A DNA stretch of 64,000 nt from Schlesneria sp. DSM 10557 (GCF_041860085.1 NZ_CP124747.1:3968001-4032000); one strand, 5' to 3'. Positions 43,987 through 53,102 are shown, counted from the first letter of the stretch. A program made the numbers and translations. The notes: generated by a model not told the origin, from the sequence alone.

Positions 43987-44783
43987 GGTTTCGGTTCCGC
44001 AGGGGCGACGATGGATTCTGCCTGACAGTCTTTGAACCGGAAACCGCCATCGACAGGAAAGACGACCCCCGTGACATAGTCTGCTTGTTCAGAGACAAGA
44101 AACGCGGCCGCGTTTCCGATGTCTTCAGGCAGGCCGAGTCTTCCCCAGGGAAGCCGAGCCCCTTCTTCTTCCATCGTCTCGTCCGAGAACGTGACGTGCT
44201 CTCCAGGGGTATCGATCCAGCCCGGCTCGATACAGTTCACATTGATTCGGTGAGGGGCCAGCTCCACAGAAATCGTGCGGGTCAGATGATTCAGTCCCGC
44301 CTTCGCTGCACCGTAAGGGGCACAGAGCGCAAACGGCATCTCTGCCTGAACGCTGGAAATGAAAACCATCTTTCCGCGGATTCTCTGTGCGACCATATGG
44401 CGAGCCACGAGCTGGCTCATGTGAAAGCCACTGATCAATGTTCCGTTGATCGTCCGTTCAAACTCGTCTGGCGAATACTCCAGAAACTTGCCGCGACGGC
44501 TGTAGGCGGGGTTGCTGACGAAGATGTCGATCCGGCCTGCAGTTTTGATCGCCTTTTCGACCAGCGCCTCGCAGCCCGCGCGAGAAAAGACGTCGGCATC
44601 CATGGCATGGCAGGTTCGGCCCAGAGCCCGAATCTCTTCTGCTGTCGCAGCGAGATCCGGACTGCCGGGGCGATCGTTCAGGATGATGTCCGCACCACAG
44701 CGAGCCAGTTGCAAGGCGCAACCTTTTCCTATTCCGCGCCCCGCTCCCGTCACGAGGGCGAACTTTCCAGTCAGATTAATCAC
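43983..44783 (-). CDS. Short-chain dehydrogenase/reductase
   Basis: 266 aa from a GTG at 44783 with GAGGAA upstream. Cofactor loop TGAGRGIGKG (about 13-22), SNPAYS where many have NNAG, FISSVQ with the catalytic Ser, YGAAK for the YxxxK motif, and the closing ADYVTGVVFPVDGGFRF. It lies 12 bases after the aldolase gene and overlaps the aspartoacylase-like gene by 4 bases. Together with the second SDR at 41264 it suggests two successive oxidation or reduction steps in one pathway. Confidence 0.92.
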   Translation of the reverse strand: MINLTGKFALVTGAGRGIGKGCALQLARCGADIILNDRPGSPDLAATAEEIRALGRTCHAMDADVFSRAGCEALVEKAIKTAGRIDIFVSNPAYSRRGKFLEYSPDEFERTINGTLISGFHMSQLVARHMVAQRIRGKMVFISSVQAEMPFALCAPYGAAKAGLNHLTRTISVELAPHRINVNCIEPGWIDTPGEHVTFSDETMEEEGARLPWGRLGLPEDIGNAAAFLVSEQADYVTGVVFPVDGGFRFKDCQAESIVAPAEPKP

Positions 44784-44795
44784 GGTGATTCCTCG

Positions 44796-45554
44796 TTATT
44801 GCTCAAAGGCCGCGGCACATTCCTTCAGCATCCTGAGGATGGCGCCGAAATCACCGCCGTGATTCAACAGTTGCCCCCCCTGCTGCTGCCGGCGTTTCAG
44901 AATTTCCGGAGTCGCTGCGGGAGCCCCCCAGGCCTTGCCGTGCCGCTTGCACGCGTCGGCAACCAGTTCGTACGTCGATTCCATCGTGATTTCGCTGGGT
45001 CCCAGCTTGAGTCGCAGACTCATGTCGCCCGGACCGATGAAGAGCCCATCGACCCCCGGAACGGACGTGATCTCATCCAGATTCTTCAGCGATTGTGGAG
45101 TCTCGATCTGCACGACGAGAAACGTTTCCTGATTCGCGTGTTTCACAAACGCATCGACGTCACCGGTGAAGTAGTCAGCATCCAGACCCGCTCCGTCCAG
45201 GCCTCGATCGCCCAGAGGAGGAAACTTGACCGCGTCGACCAGCATGCGCGCCTTTTCGGCCGTGTTCACATGCGGAATCATCAGGCCCGCAGCCCCGTCT
45301 TCGAGATACCGGTAGAGAGCCGTCTTCTCGAGAGTCGTGGGGCGGACCATGATGTCGATATCGTGAAGATGCGACTGAACCAGCAGCGCCTGCACATCGC
45401 GGTCAGTGAAACCGCGGTGTTCCATATCCAGCCAGATGCAGTCAAACCCGGCGTGGGCCGCGTGCTTTACGAAGAAGGGCATGTAATGGCCGAGGCAGCA
45501 CATCCTGACGGTTTCACCCTTACGGATCCGTGCGAGCGTCTTACTCTTTCTCAT
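44796..45554 (-). CDS. HpcH/HpaI-type class II aldolase
   Basis: 252 aa. Mg2+-dependent retro-aldol cleavage of 2-keto acids to pyruvate (or a related keto acid) and an aldehyde. Signature segments: WLDMEHRGFTDRDVQALL (about 37-54), RYLEDGAAGLMIPHVNTAEKA with the usual Gly-rich turn, the metal Glu in VVQIETPQSL and the metal Asp in IGPGDMSLRL. It is the first gene of the six-gene minus-strand operon. Its presence beside an enolase-superfamily enzyme fits a 2-keto-3-deoxy sugar acid route. Confidence 0.92.
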   Translation of the reverse strand: MRKSKTLARIRKGETVRMCCLGHYMPFFVKHAAHAGFDCIWLDMEHRGFTDRDVQALLVQSHLHDIDIMVRPTTLEKTALYRYLEDGAAGLMIPHVNTAEKARMLVDAVKFPPLGDRGLDGAGLDADYFTGDVDAFVKHANQETFLVVQIETPQSLKNLDEITSVPGVDGLFIGPGDMSLRLKLGPSEITMESTYELVADACKRHGKAWGAPAATPEILKRRQQQGGQLLNHGGDFGAILRMLKECAAAFEQ

Positions 45555-45645
45555 CGTCGGAAGGTTCCTGAAATCAGGTAGCGGGGCGGAGGGACTGAGT
45601 TAAATCAGCATCAAATCGGCAGGTCGACGTATGGGGTAACCATGT

Positions 45646-47112
45646 CTACTCGATTCGCATCAGAGCCGTTCGAGAACGAACAAACAAGGCACCATCAGCA
45701 ATTGCGGGCGTTCCCAGAATTGAATCACCCATCTCATTAATCGCCAGGACATCCAGTTCCGGCGCATCTCGCAAGACGACAATCTTGCCGTTCTCTCCTG
45801 CGATGTAAATCTTGCCATCGCCATACACGGGAGAGGCAAAATATTCGCCTCCATTATTGATACGGCCCGGGCCGTAAATCCGCTTTCCTTCATTCACGTC
45901 AAAGCAGGTGGCGATTCCGCCTCCTTTGATCAGGAGCATGCGGTCCCCGACGACCAGAGGAGAAACAATGTGGTCCGTGTGTTTCGTGGGGTGCTTCCAC
46001 AGCACGTGCGTCTTAGTGACATCGCCCCGGCCACCACCTTTGACCGCGATGACAAATTCATCCTCTGGCTCTTTTGAATCAAAGGCAGCACCTGCCGCAT
46101 TGCCCGGAGGCAGAAAGGCGACATCCAGCTCACGTCCTTCGAGAACACCATCACCGTTCAGGTCGCCCCGTTCAAACGTTTTCTTGTAGAACGCTTCCGG
46201 GACAGGACGTTTACCAAAAAATCTCTGCACTTCATCACGGGAAATTTTGTCGTCGTTGTTCCCGGTCTCTGTCTTATCGATCGACGCCAGCCATTGACTG
46301 GCGATCCCCTTACTTTGAAGGGAAATGTAAATGATTCCATCTCGCGACACCGGTGTCGTCTTGATATTGCGCAGCAGCGTGCGAGCAGACCAGAGACGCT
46401 CGCCCGTCGCGGGATCGTATCCAATCAGCAGTCCCGTGCCGGCAACGACGACTTCTTCCCCATGGGGCGTCTCGCAGATCACGGGGTGCGAATAGTTCAC
46501 CGCCATATCATTGCGGTCGTCCTGCCAGCGGATCTCGCCTGTCTTCTTATCAAAGGCGTACATCGCAGGATGAAGATCATCATCCTGGCAGAAAAGTACC
46601 AGGTCTTTGGTGAGCACGGGTGACATCCCCGCTCCCCATTTGAAAATGAAATAGGGAACAGGGAGCGGCCTATGCCAGACATCCTCACCGGTTTTCGCAT
46701 CCAGCGCCACCATACCGAGGGTCGAAAAATAGAAGTAGACCCGCTCTTCATCCGCCGCGGGCGTGGTTCCCGCATGACTATTGGTGAGATGAATCTCGTC
46801 CACGTCACCAATCGGCCACGATCGCGTCCAGAGTTTTTCACCCGTCCTGGCATCGAGAGCAACCACCCCCACCGTCTGCGGATCGATCATCGCAGAGGTA
46901 TACACCCTGCCCGCAACGACAATCGGGCTACCAATTCCATCCCCCAGCTTGGTCGACCACTTCACTTTTTCGGTGTCAGAAAACTCGACAGGCAATGGCG
47001 CGCTGGTCTGAGAAACCCCTGAACAGTTGGGACCGCGAAACTGTGGCCAGTCATCGGCCACTACTGGAATCGCAAGTAGACAATACAGTCCAACGAGGCC
47101 AAACCGCGTCAT
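45646..47112 (-). CDS. Secreted PQQ-like beta-propeller with inserted EF-hands
   Basis: 488 aa from the ATG at 47112, preceded by GGAGAG and giving a signal peptide (MTRFGLVGLYCLLAIPVVA); an upstream start at 47169 is unlikely. The mature part opens with WPQFRGPNCSGV (about 22-33). Blade signatures are VVALDARTGEKLWTR, MVALDAKTGEDVWHR and YAFDKKTGEIRWQ. Two EF-hand-like calcium loops are inserted at about 279-293 and 316-330, the second with D-L-N-G-D-G-V-L-E-G-R-E. Calcium may stabilise or regulate the propeller. No PQQ-binding residues are proven. Confidence 0.9.
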   Translation of the reverse strand: MTRFGLVGLYCLLAIPVVADDWPQFRGPNCSGVSQTSAPLPVEFSDTEKVKWSTKLGDGIGSPIVVAGRVYTSAMIDPQTVGVVALDARTGEKLWTRSWPIGDVDEIHLTNSHAGTTPAADEERVYFYFSTLGMVALDAKTGEDVWHRPLPVPYFIFKWGAGMSPVLTKDLVLFCQDDDLHPAMYAFDKKTGEIRWQDDRNDMAVNYSHPVICETPHGEEVVVAGTGLLIGYDPATGERLWSARTLLRNIKTTPVSRDGIIYISLQSKGIASQWLASIDKTETGNNDDKISRDEVQRFFGKRPVPEAFYKKTFERGDLNGDGVLEGRELDVAFLPPGNAAGAAFDSKEPEDEFVIAVKGGGRGDVTKTHVLWKHPTKHTDHIVSPLVVGDRMLLIKGGGIATCFDVNEGKRIYGPGRINNGGEYFASPVYGDGKIYIAGENGKIVVLRDAPELDVLAINEMGDSILGTPAIADGALFVRSRTALMRIE

Positions 47113-47428
47113 CGTATCTCTCCAGCAAGATTGAGAGGGGACAGTGTGGTGCGCCATTGTGCCAATCATCCCTGCGTGCGCACAGTCAGCTCTGAACGAT
47201 TGGTCGGAGATCTTCGAAGTTCGAAGTTAAATTTCGTTCATCTCATTCACCTCAACGACAAAAATCGTGATTCGGAGTTTGCAGGCAACGTCCTTGGTTA
47301 TGTCACGGACTAAAAGTCAGTCGACCAAATTTTCCGCTTCTTCCGCTAATCCGTATCAAGCAATGACGGACGTCCCTGCTATCGATCTCTCTTGAGCTAC
47401 AGCACACCGAGAACGAGAGACACGTCCG
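47113..47428. promoter_or_regulatory. Upstream region of the PQQ/EF-hand gene with a 15-bp palindrome
   Basis: CTTCGAA (47212-47218) and TTCGAAG (47220-47226) form a perfect inverted repeat around one G, about 100 bases before the minus-strand start at 47112. It has the form of a dimeric repressor site. No gene is seen in the 316 bases. Confidence 0.45.
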
Positions 47429-48328
47429 TCACCTCACGAACCAGCGAACCCCTTTCCGCAAGACATGGTCGCTAAACTGAAGTGTGTAGGGATCACACCT
47501 GCGATACACCACATGTCCGTCGCTTCGCAACATCACCCATCCGAAATCCCAATTTCCGGAACGGTATTCCAAAGGAATCTGCGGAGAGACGCGCACCACG
47601 GGGTGAGTGCCGATAATCACCAGCTTCTGATCGGTGTAGTAATAGGCAGAACCGCCCTGCACGTAGACGGTATGCTCCAATACCGTTGAGGCATCGTCGT
47701 GAAGATCATCACACAGACCAACGATTCCCAGCTTGATGGAACAGCCTGTCGAGAAGGCATCCCCAAGCTCCGCCAGCGATCCCGCCAGGACTTCCCCTGT
47801 GGACGAGTGGTAGAGAACTTCTTGCCAGGAGTCATTCACGCAGTAACGAAAGTGATCGAAGTCATAAATAAAATTATGGGAAGGGGCGTTGGTCCCCGCG
47901 TCCCACTGATCGATCGCATGGTATTTAGGCATCTGTTCCGGCGGAGAAACGGGTGCACTACCCCGTACCCCGTCTCGCGATTGACCATCCAGATAGGGTC
48001 GAGCAATCCCCTGCGTGCCGTCCTGGTTGTAAACAAAGAAGGACATTGATGGCCGCGGCCCGAAACCAGCGGGAAGCTCAATGGGCTGCCGCAAATGCAT
48101 GATCCCTGCGGCCCACCGGTGATCGATTGAGTAGGTCACTCCGAATTCCGCCACCTCGCGAATCCGTTCGGAACTCACTGAATGAACATCAATATGCTCA
48201 TTATGCAGAAACTCGGTCGCGATTCGTAAATCCGCAGCACGGTCGATCGCCTCGAGTAACCCCTGGGTACTTCCGCTGATGCGCTGCCGCCGGGAATCAA
48301 GCTCAAGGACACATCGCCAGAGACTCAT
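47429..48328 (-). CDS. Conserved-looking protein of unknown function
   Basis: 299 aa from an ATG. No signal peptide or membrane helix. The N-terminus is helical (about 1-60). The remainder is beta-rich with frequent Trp, Tyr and Asp (RPSMSFFVYNQDGTQGIARPYLDGQ, YDFDHFRYCVNDSWQEVLYH, YVQGGSAYYYTDQKLVIIG). The composition and codon use are those of a real gene. I do not recognise the family; a carbohydrate-active or sialidase-like outline is possible but unproven. Confidence 0.7.
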   Translation of the reverse strand: MSLWRCVLELDSRRQRISGSTQGLLEAIDRAADLRIATEFLHNEHIDVHSVSSERIREVAEFGVTYSIDHRWAAGIMHLRQPIELPAGFGPRPSMSFFVYNQDGTQGIARPYLDGQSRDGVRGSAPVSPPEQMPKYHAIDQWDAGTNAPSHNFIYDFDHFRYCVNDSWQEVLYHSSTGEVLAGSLAELGDAFSTGCSIKLGIVGLCDDLHDDASTVLEHTVYVQGGSAYYYTDQKLVIIGTHPVVRVSPQIPLEYRSGNWDFGWVMLRSDGHVVYRRCDPYTLQFSDHVLRKGVRWFVR

Positions 48329-49066
48329 GACCGCCCTCCGATCGTGTTGACCGATCTCTAACGAACGAACCTCTGTCTGTGACTCAGGAGGCCGGCGACC
48401 CCGACTTTGAAAGCAGGAACAGGAAAGCAGAATGCCGTTCTATCACTGGAAGCGATCACAGAACCCTCACCTCTTTTCGCTCATCGCGACCGAGAAACCG
48501 GGGCAGGACACTTGATACCGACCGACGTTCAAATCATTGTGTACAAAATCCATCGTGGTCGAAACCGTCAGAGAGCACAAGTTAAGCACCCTGTTGACGA
48601 AGGAACCCATTCAGCATGGCCGTCATGATCGCATTCGATCACTGCATCATGGCCCGCCTGGGGCTGACCGCACCGCAACCCGGTCAGGTGACCCACCGCA
48701 GGCCGCCATTCCTGCCGCCGGGTCCATCGAACGAGCCCACTTTGACAACAGGCCCTGCACCAAACCGTTCTCGCAATCACAAGGCGACTTTGATTGCCCG
48801 ATGTGAGAGGCAACAAGCCACGACCTGGCGCAACCCTCACTCCATTCGCACGCCGCATCTGCCCCCACAGTCCCTCCTGCCGAGCATCTGCACCATGCGA
48901 CCTTCCAGTCATGTTGCAGACCCACTTCGTAATCGACACTGCCCACACCTGACACGAGCAAGCCAGACAAGATGAACATCGTTCCGACCGCCAATCAATT
49001 TCTCCTTCGATTCGCCCGAGGGAACTCTCAGCCCGAATTCGTCCGGTCCGTTTAAGGAACTACAAC
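48329..49066. other. 738-base intergenic region, no gene recognised
   Basis: Open frames on both strands (e.g. 48568-48948 minus) have shadow-like composition, with many Cys, Arg and Trp and no ribosome binding site. It separates the divergent genes at 48328 and 49067 and must contain their promoters. A decayed gene cannot be ruled out. Confidence 0.4.
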
Positions 49067-50128
49067 TTGCCTTCTCTTTCGATACTCGGAACCGGCCGCA
49101 TCGACGAGCGTGAGTCGGCGTTTCCTCAGGCGGTGCAGCTTCCCGACGGAGATCTCCTCTGCTCTTTCAGCGTCGGCGGTGGTCAGTATGTGCGGGGTGG
49201 AACGGATTGGGCCCGATCCCGCGATGGCGGGAAAACCTGGCAACGCGAGGGGGAACTGCTGGCCGCTTCCGATCATCCCCCGTCGGCGAATGCACTGAAG
49301 CTCAGCCTGTCCAAAGATGGCAAGACGATCTACGCCTACGGGACGCGGTACTGGGCCAATCAGGAAGACCGATTCGGTGAACGACAAGGCGAATCCGTTT
49401 TTTGTCAGTCGACGGATAACGGCCATTCCTGGTCCCCCGTCAGGGCCCTTCCGATGCCCGACTGCCCCATCGAAGTGTCCCACTCCATCAGGCCCCTCAC
49501 TTCTGGCCGGCTACTCGCTCCGGGAGCGTTGCTGGCAGATAAAGCACGCCTGGGCGAAGAAGTGTTCGTGGTCATCTCGGATGATGGTGGTCTGACATGG
49601 CCTCATCGTCGCACGGTCTTCCGCGACCCTCAGGACAAATTCGGTTTCTGGGAGCAGAAGATCAACGAAGTCTCGCCGGGGGTCGTCATGGCGACGGCAT
49701 GGACCTTAACCCTGGGTGATTACCGTGATCAATGCAACAGTTTTTGTCTTTCACACGACAACGGCTGGACATGGGGCCCGTTTGAGTCGACCGGAATCCG
49801 CGGCCAGACGATGTCATTTGTTCCGCTGGGGGACGATCGACTGCTGGTACTCTACAACCGTCGCTACGGACAGCAGGGCGTCGTGATGGCTCTGGTCCGC
49901 TTTACGGAAACGTCCTGGACCGTCGTCGAAGAAGGGTTGCTCTACGACGCGCAGGAATTCCGCGACCGGCCCGCAGCCGGGGCCACCGGCGTCGACGAAT
50001 TGGCCAGCTTCCAGTTCGGATTCCCCACGGGAATTCAGCTCAACGATGGAACGGTCCTGGTGACGCACTGGTGCGTGGAACAGGGTGTCTGTGGAATTCG
50101 CTGGACCAGGATCAAATTTTCCTGGTAA
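49067..50128 (+). CDS. Sialidase-fold (BNR/Asp-box) protein
   Basis: 353 aa from a TTG at 49067, with AAGGA 8 bases upstream. Six-bladed propeller with Asp-box repeats: SRDGGKTWQREG (about 47-58), STDNGHSWSPV (about 111-121), SDDGGLTWPHRR (about 169-180) and SHDNGWTWGPF (about 227-237). No signal peptide is visible, so it may act in the cytoplasm or be exported otherwise. Catalytic residues of true sialidases were not confirmed. It is followed 45 bases later by a symporter gene, a common pairing for uptake of a glycan product. Confidence 0.87.
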   Translation: MPSLSILGTGRIDERESAFPQAVQLPDGDLLCSFSVGGGQYVRGGTDWARSRDGGKTWQREGELLAASDHPPSANALKLSLSKDGKTIYAYGTRYWANQEDRFGERQGESVFCQSTDNGHSWSPVRALPMPDCPIEVSHSIRPLTSGRLLAPGALLADKARLGEEVFVVISDDGGLTWPHRRTVFRDPQDKFGFWEQKINEVSPGVVMATAWTLTLGDYRDQCNSFCLSHDNGWTWGPFESTGIRGQTMSFVPLGDDRLLVLYNRRYGQQGVVMALVRFTETSWTVVEEGLLYDAQEFRDRPAAGATGVDELASFQFGFPTGIQLNDGTVLVTHWCVEQGVCGIRWTRIKFSW

Positions 50129-50173
50129 CGACAGCAATGGGTGATTAAGGCAAGTCAGTCGGAGCAATCTCGC

Positions 50174-51667
50174 ATGCGGTTATTAGATTGGATCGTCCTC
50201 GCCGGGTACGCTCTCCTTATGCTCGCGGTGGGAGCCTACTACTCGCGCCAAAACAAATCGGCTGACGACTACCTGCTGGGGGGACGACGCATGTCTCCCA
50301 TTGCGCTGGGGCTGTCACTCTTCGCCACTCTGGTCAGCACGCTGTCGTATCTCGGGACGCCGGGCGAAATGGTCGCTAACGGCCCGATGATGCTCACCCA
50401 GCTTGCCAGTCATCCGCTGATCTTCGTCATTGTCGGTTTTGGCTTGATTCCGCTCCTCATGAAACAGCCTGTCACCAGCGCCTACGAACTGCTGGAGAAG
50501 CGATTAGGAACAAGTATTCGACTCGCGGGCGCCTCGGTGTTTCTCCTGCTGCGACTCGGCTGGATGGCCACGATTCTGTATGCCACAACCGAAGTCGTCA
50601 TCGTTCCGCTACTCAAGCTGGACCATAACTGGACCCCCTGGTTGTGTGTTGTGCTGGGAGTCATCACTGCGATCTACTCATCGTCGGGCGGCATCAAAGC
50701 GGTCGTCATGACGGACGCCATTCAGTCGGTCACCATGCTGGCAGGAGCCGTCCTCACAGTCGCTGTGATCACGGCCGATATGGGAGGTGTTGCAGAGTGG
50801 TGGCCGAAAGCCTGGCCAGACAACTGGCAGCCGATGAGCTGGGGATTCGACCCCAGCAAACGTGTCTCGTTTGGCATGCTCGTTCTGTCCACCACCTTGT
50901 GGTACGTCTGCACCAATGGTTCCGACCAGATGTCTATCCAGCGATTTTTGTCGACCCGTGACGCGGCCGCGGCCAGACGAACCATGGCAATCGCACAACT
51001 GACCGACATCACCGTCAGCCTGCTCCTGGGACTCACCGGCGTGGCACTACTGGGCTATTACCGGGCACATGCCTCCGACATCCCTTCCGGAATGACCATC
51101 GCCGCGAACGGCGACAAGCTGTTCCCGCATTTCATCATGACAAAAATGCCGGCGGGCCTGTCGGGTATCGTCCTCGCCGCGATTCTCTCGGCCGCTCTCT
51201 CCAGCCTGTCGTCTGGTGTCAACTCGGCCTGTGCCGTGCTCGAACGGGACTTCGTCTCGCGTGGCCGGGGAGCCGATACCTCCGGTGAGGCCGCCGTCCG
51301 CCGCCTGAAGTGGCTCACCTGGATTATCGCGACCATTGCCGTGTTATTAAGCCTGCTGAACACGCTGATTGCCGGTAATCTGGTCGAGCGCTCTTATAAA
51401 ATCGTGAACCTGCTGACCGCACCACTCTTCGTGCTGTTCTTCCTCGCACTGTTTGTGCGATGGTCCAACGCCCCCGGCGCCTGGCTCGGTCTGATCGCGA
51501 GCACCGCCACCGCAATTGTCATCGCGTTCGCTGAGGATCTGGGGATCAATTTCGGGACGAAGAGCATTGTCTGGATCGTCCCCAGTTCGCTTGTCGTGGG
51601 GATTGTCGTCGGAACGCTCGCCAGCGCCGTGTTCCACCCCTTCATGCGAAAGCCGACAGAATCCTGA
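50174..51667 (+). CDS. Sodium:solute symporter (SSS family)
   Basis: 497 aa from the ATG at 50174 (GGAG about 10 bases upstream); an upstream GTG at 50141 is possible. Thirteen or so transmembrane helices are expected. Family features are VGAYYSRQNKSADDYLLGGR (about 18-37), SLFATLVSTLSYLGTPGE (about 46-63) and SSGGIKAVVMTDAIQSV (about 172-188). It imports a small organic solute with Na+, for example sialic acid, a sugar or an amino acid derivative. The neighbours (sialidase fold upstream, aldo/keto reductase 25 bases downstream) point to a carbohydrate. Confidence 0.93.
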   Translation: MRLLDWIVLAGYALLMLAVGAYYSRQNKSADDYLLGGRRMSPIALGLSLFATLVSTLSYLGTPGEMVANGPMMLTQLASHPLIFVIVGFGLIPLLMKQPVTSAYELLEKRLGTSIRLAGASVFLLLRLGWMATILYATTEVVIVPLLKLDHNWTPWLCVVLGVITAIYSSSGGIKAVVMTDAIQSVTMLAGAVLTVAVITADMGGVAEWWPKAWPDNWQPMSWGFDPSKRVSFGMLVLSTTLWYVCTNGSDQMSIQRFLSTRDAAAARRTMAIAQLTDITVSLLLGLTGVALLGYYRAHASDIPSGMTIAANGDKLFPHFIMTKMPAGLSGIVLAAILSAALSSLSSGVNSACAVLERDFVSRGRGADTSGEAAVRRLKWLTWIIATIAVLLSLLNTLIAGNLVERSYKIVNLLTAPLFVLFFLALFVRWSNAPGAWLGLIASTATAIVIAFAEDLGINFGTKSIVWIVPSSLVVGIVVGTLASAVFHPFMRKPTES

Positions 51668-51692
51668 GCCCCTTTGCGAGAATCCTCTGCCG

Positions 51693-52622
51693 ATGATGAA
51701 TTCGACCTGGAAGAACATTTCGCTTTCGCGGCTGATGTTGGGTACGGTTCAGTTCGGGCTCCCGTACGGAGTCGCCAATCGAACCGGGCAGCCGGATTAT
51801 CGTGACGTCCTCAAGATCCTCACGGCGGCGATCGAAGGGGGTGTCAATTGCTTCGACACCGCCGCCGCGTACGGGAACAGTGAAGAGATCCTCGGTCGCG
51901 CACTCCGCGAATTAAAGGTGACTGACCGGGTGACCGTGGTGACGAAGTTTAAGCCGCTTACCCCCGAAGAGCTGGCTGACCCCGCCCTCGCCAGAGCCGC
52001 CCTGGAAGCCTCGGTCGAGAGTTCTCGCCAACGACTGCAGCTCGACTGTCTGCCAATCGTCCTGTTTCATCGCGAGACAGACGCCGTTCATCGCCCAGCT
52101 CTGGAATCACTGCAGGAATCGGGCAAACTGCGTTATGTCGGGGTCTCGTGTGCTCACTTCCCCGGTCCGCCTCACAGCTATGTCGAATCAGGCCTGATGT
52201 CAGCCCTGCAGCTTCCGGCCAATCTGCTTGACCGGCGACACGAGAGTAGCGGCATCTTCCGCGATGCCGCCGCTCGCGAAGTCGCCGTCTTCATTCGCAG
52301 CGCGTTTCTCCAGGGGCTGCTGGTCATGCCGGAACGAGATATCCCCGCAGAACTCCAGGCGGTCATCCCCGCACGACGACGACTCGAACAATTGTCGCGT
52401 GGCGCGGGAATCGATCTGGCCGAACTGGCGCTGCGATACCTCCTGAGCCAAGACGCGGTCACCAGCGTCCTGGTCGGAGTTGAGACCGTCGAGCAGGTCG
52501 AGGAGAACCTGGCTCGGTTCGAAAGAGGTCCACTGCCTCCAGACCTGTTCAATGCAATTCAATCCGAGTCCTTTGACCTGCCGGAACTGATCGTGACCCC
52601 GGGAATGTGGTCACCCCGCTAA
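51693..52622 (+). CDS. Aldo/keto reductase
   Basis: 309 aa from the ATG at 51693. NADPH-type TIM-barrel oxidoreductase. The catalytic tetrad can be read as Asp and Tyr in FDTAAAYGNSEE (about 50-61), Lys in VVTKFKPL (about 83-90) and His in IVLFHRETD (about 120-128). The cofactor-end signature is SVLVGVETVEQVEENL. Third gene of the sialidase-symporter run. The sugar or aldehyde substrate is not known. Confidence 0.92.
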   Translation: MMNSTWKNISLSRLMLGTVQFGLPYGVANRTGQPDYRDVLKILTAAIEGGVNCFDTAAAYGNSEEILGRALRELKVTDRVTVVTKFKPLTPEELADPALARAALEASVESSRQRLQLDCLPIVLFHRETDAVHRPALESLQESGKLRYVGVSCAHFPGPPHSYVESGLMSALQLPANLLDRRHESSGIFRDAAAREVAVFIRSAFLQGLLVMPERDIPAELQAVIPARRRLEQLSRGAGIDLAELALRYLLSQDAVTSVLVGVETVEQVEENLARFERGPLPPDLFNAIQSESFDLPELIVTPGMWSPR

Positions 52623-52775
52623 GGACAGGCGCAGCAATAATTGTCGGAAGCGGCCAGAGAATGAGCGAAGTTGTGACTTTGCTGATCCTAAGAGCACCAG
52701 TATTGCTCAGAAGAGCCAAGGGTGGCATCCGCGCTTGGGAAGCGGCACGACACTGAGACCAAAGAGCACAGGCAC

Positions 52776-53013
52776 GACTGAGCCGCTAAGACGCCGGTAC
52801 ACCACGACCAAATCCGCTCTCCACCGAACCTGCGTCGGTAGGGAGCAACGACTGAGCCGCTAAGACGCCGGTACACCACGAACAAACCCGCTCTCCACCG
52901 ACCCTGCGTCGGTAGGGAGCAACGATTGAGCCGCTAAGACGCCAAGTACACCACGACCAAACCCGCTCTCCACCGACCCTGCGTCGGTAGGGAGCAACGA
53001 CTGAGCCGCTAAA
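52776..53013. repeat. Tandem array of a 74-75 bp hairpin repeat
   Basis: The segment GACTGAGCCGCTAAG (or GATTGAG...) begins at 52776, 52850, 52924 and 52999, giving three full units of 74, 74 and 75 bases and a partial fourth that diverges after 53012. Each unit also carries an imperfect hairpin, CTCTCCACCGAC against GTCGGTAGGGAG, with one wobble and one mismatch. The array lies between convergent genes (aldo/keto reductase and lepA). The same repeat occurs at 63129-63253. Confidence 0.9.
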
Positions 53014-53102
53014 AAAGTCGGTATACCGTGACCGCCAGCGACCTCTCCGACGTGACCGGTCTCTCCGTCACCCCACCAGCACGTCATACACTGACGAAAC
53101 GC

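Noticed and set aside
43965-45581. Plus-strand open frame of 538 codons opposite the SDR and aldolase genes
   Set aside because: Antisense of two clear enzymes; no domain or ribosome binding site.
48568-48948. Minus-strand gene of 126 codons
   Set aside because: High Cys, Trp and Arg without pattern and no ribosome binding site; read as a shadow in a GC-rich spacer.
52776-53013. CRISPR array
   Set aside because: The repeated unit is 74-75 bases with no unique spacer between short repeats; most of each unit is conserved, and no cas gene is in the window.
52776-53013. Integron attC-site array
   Set aside because: Spacing and hairpins are suggestive, but there is no cassette gene between units, no attC-type core site and no integrase.
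52860-53087. Small minus-strand protein with LAAQSLL repeats
   Set aside because: The peptide repeat is just the translated DNA repeat; the same peptide appears at 63051-63236, and no ribosome binding site or start is convincing.
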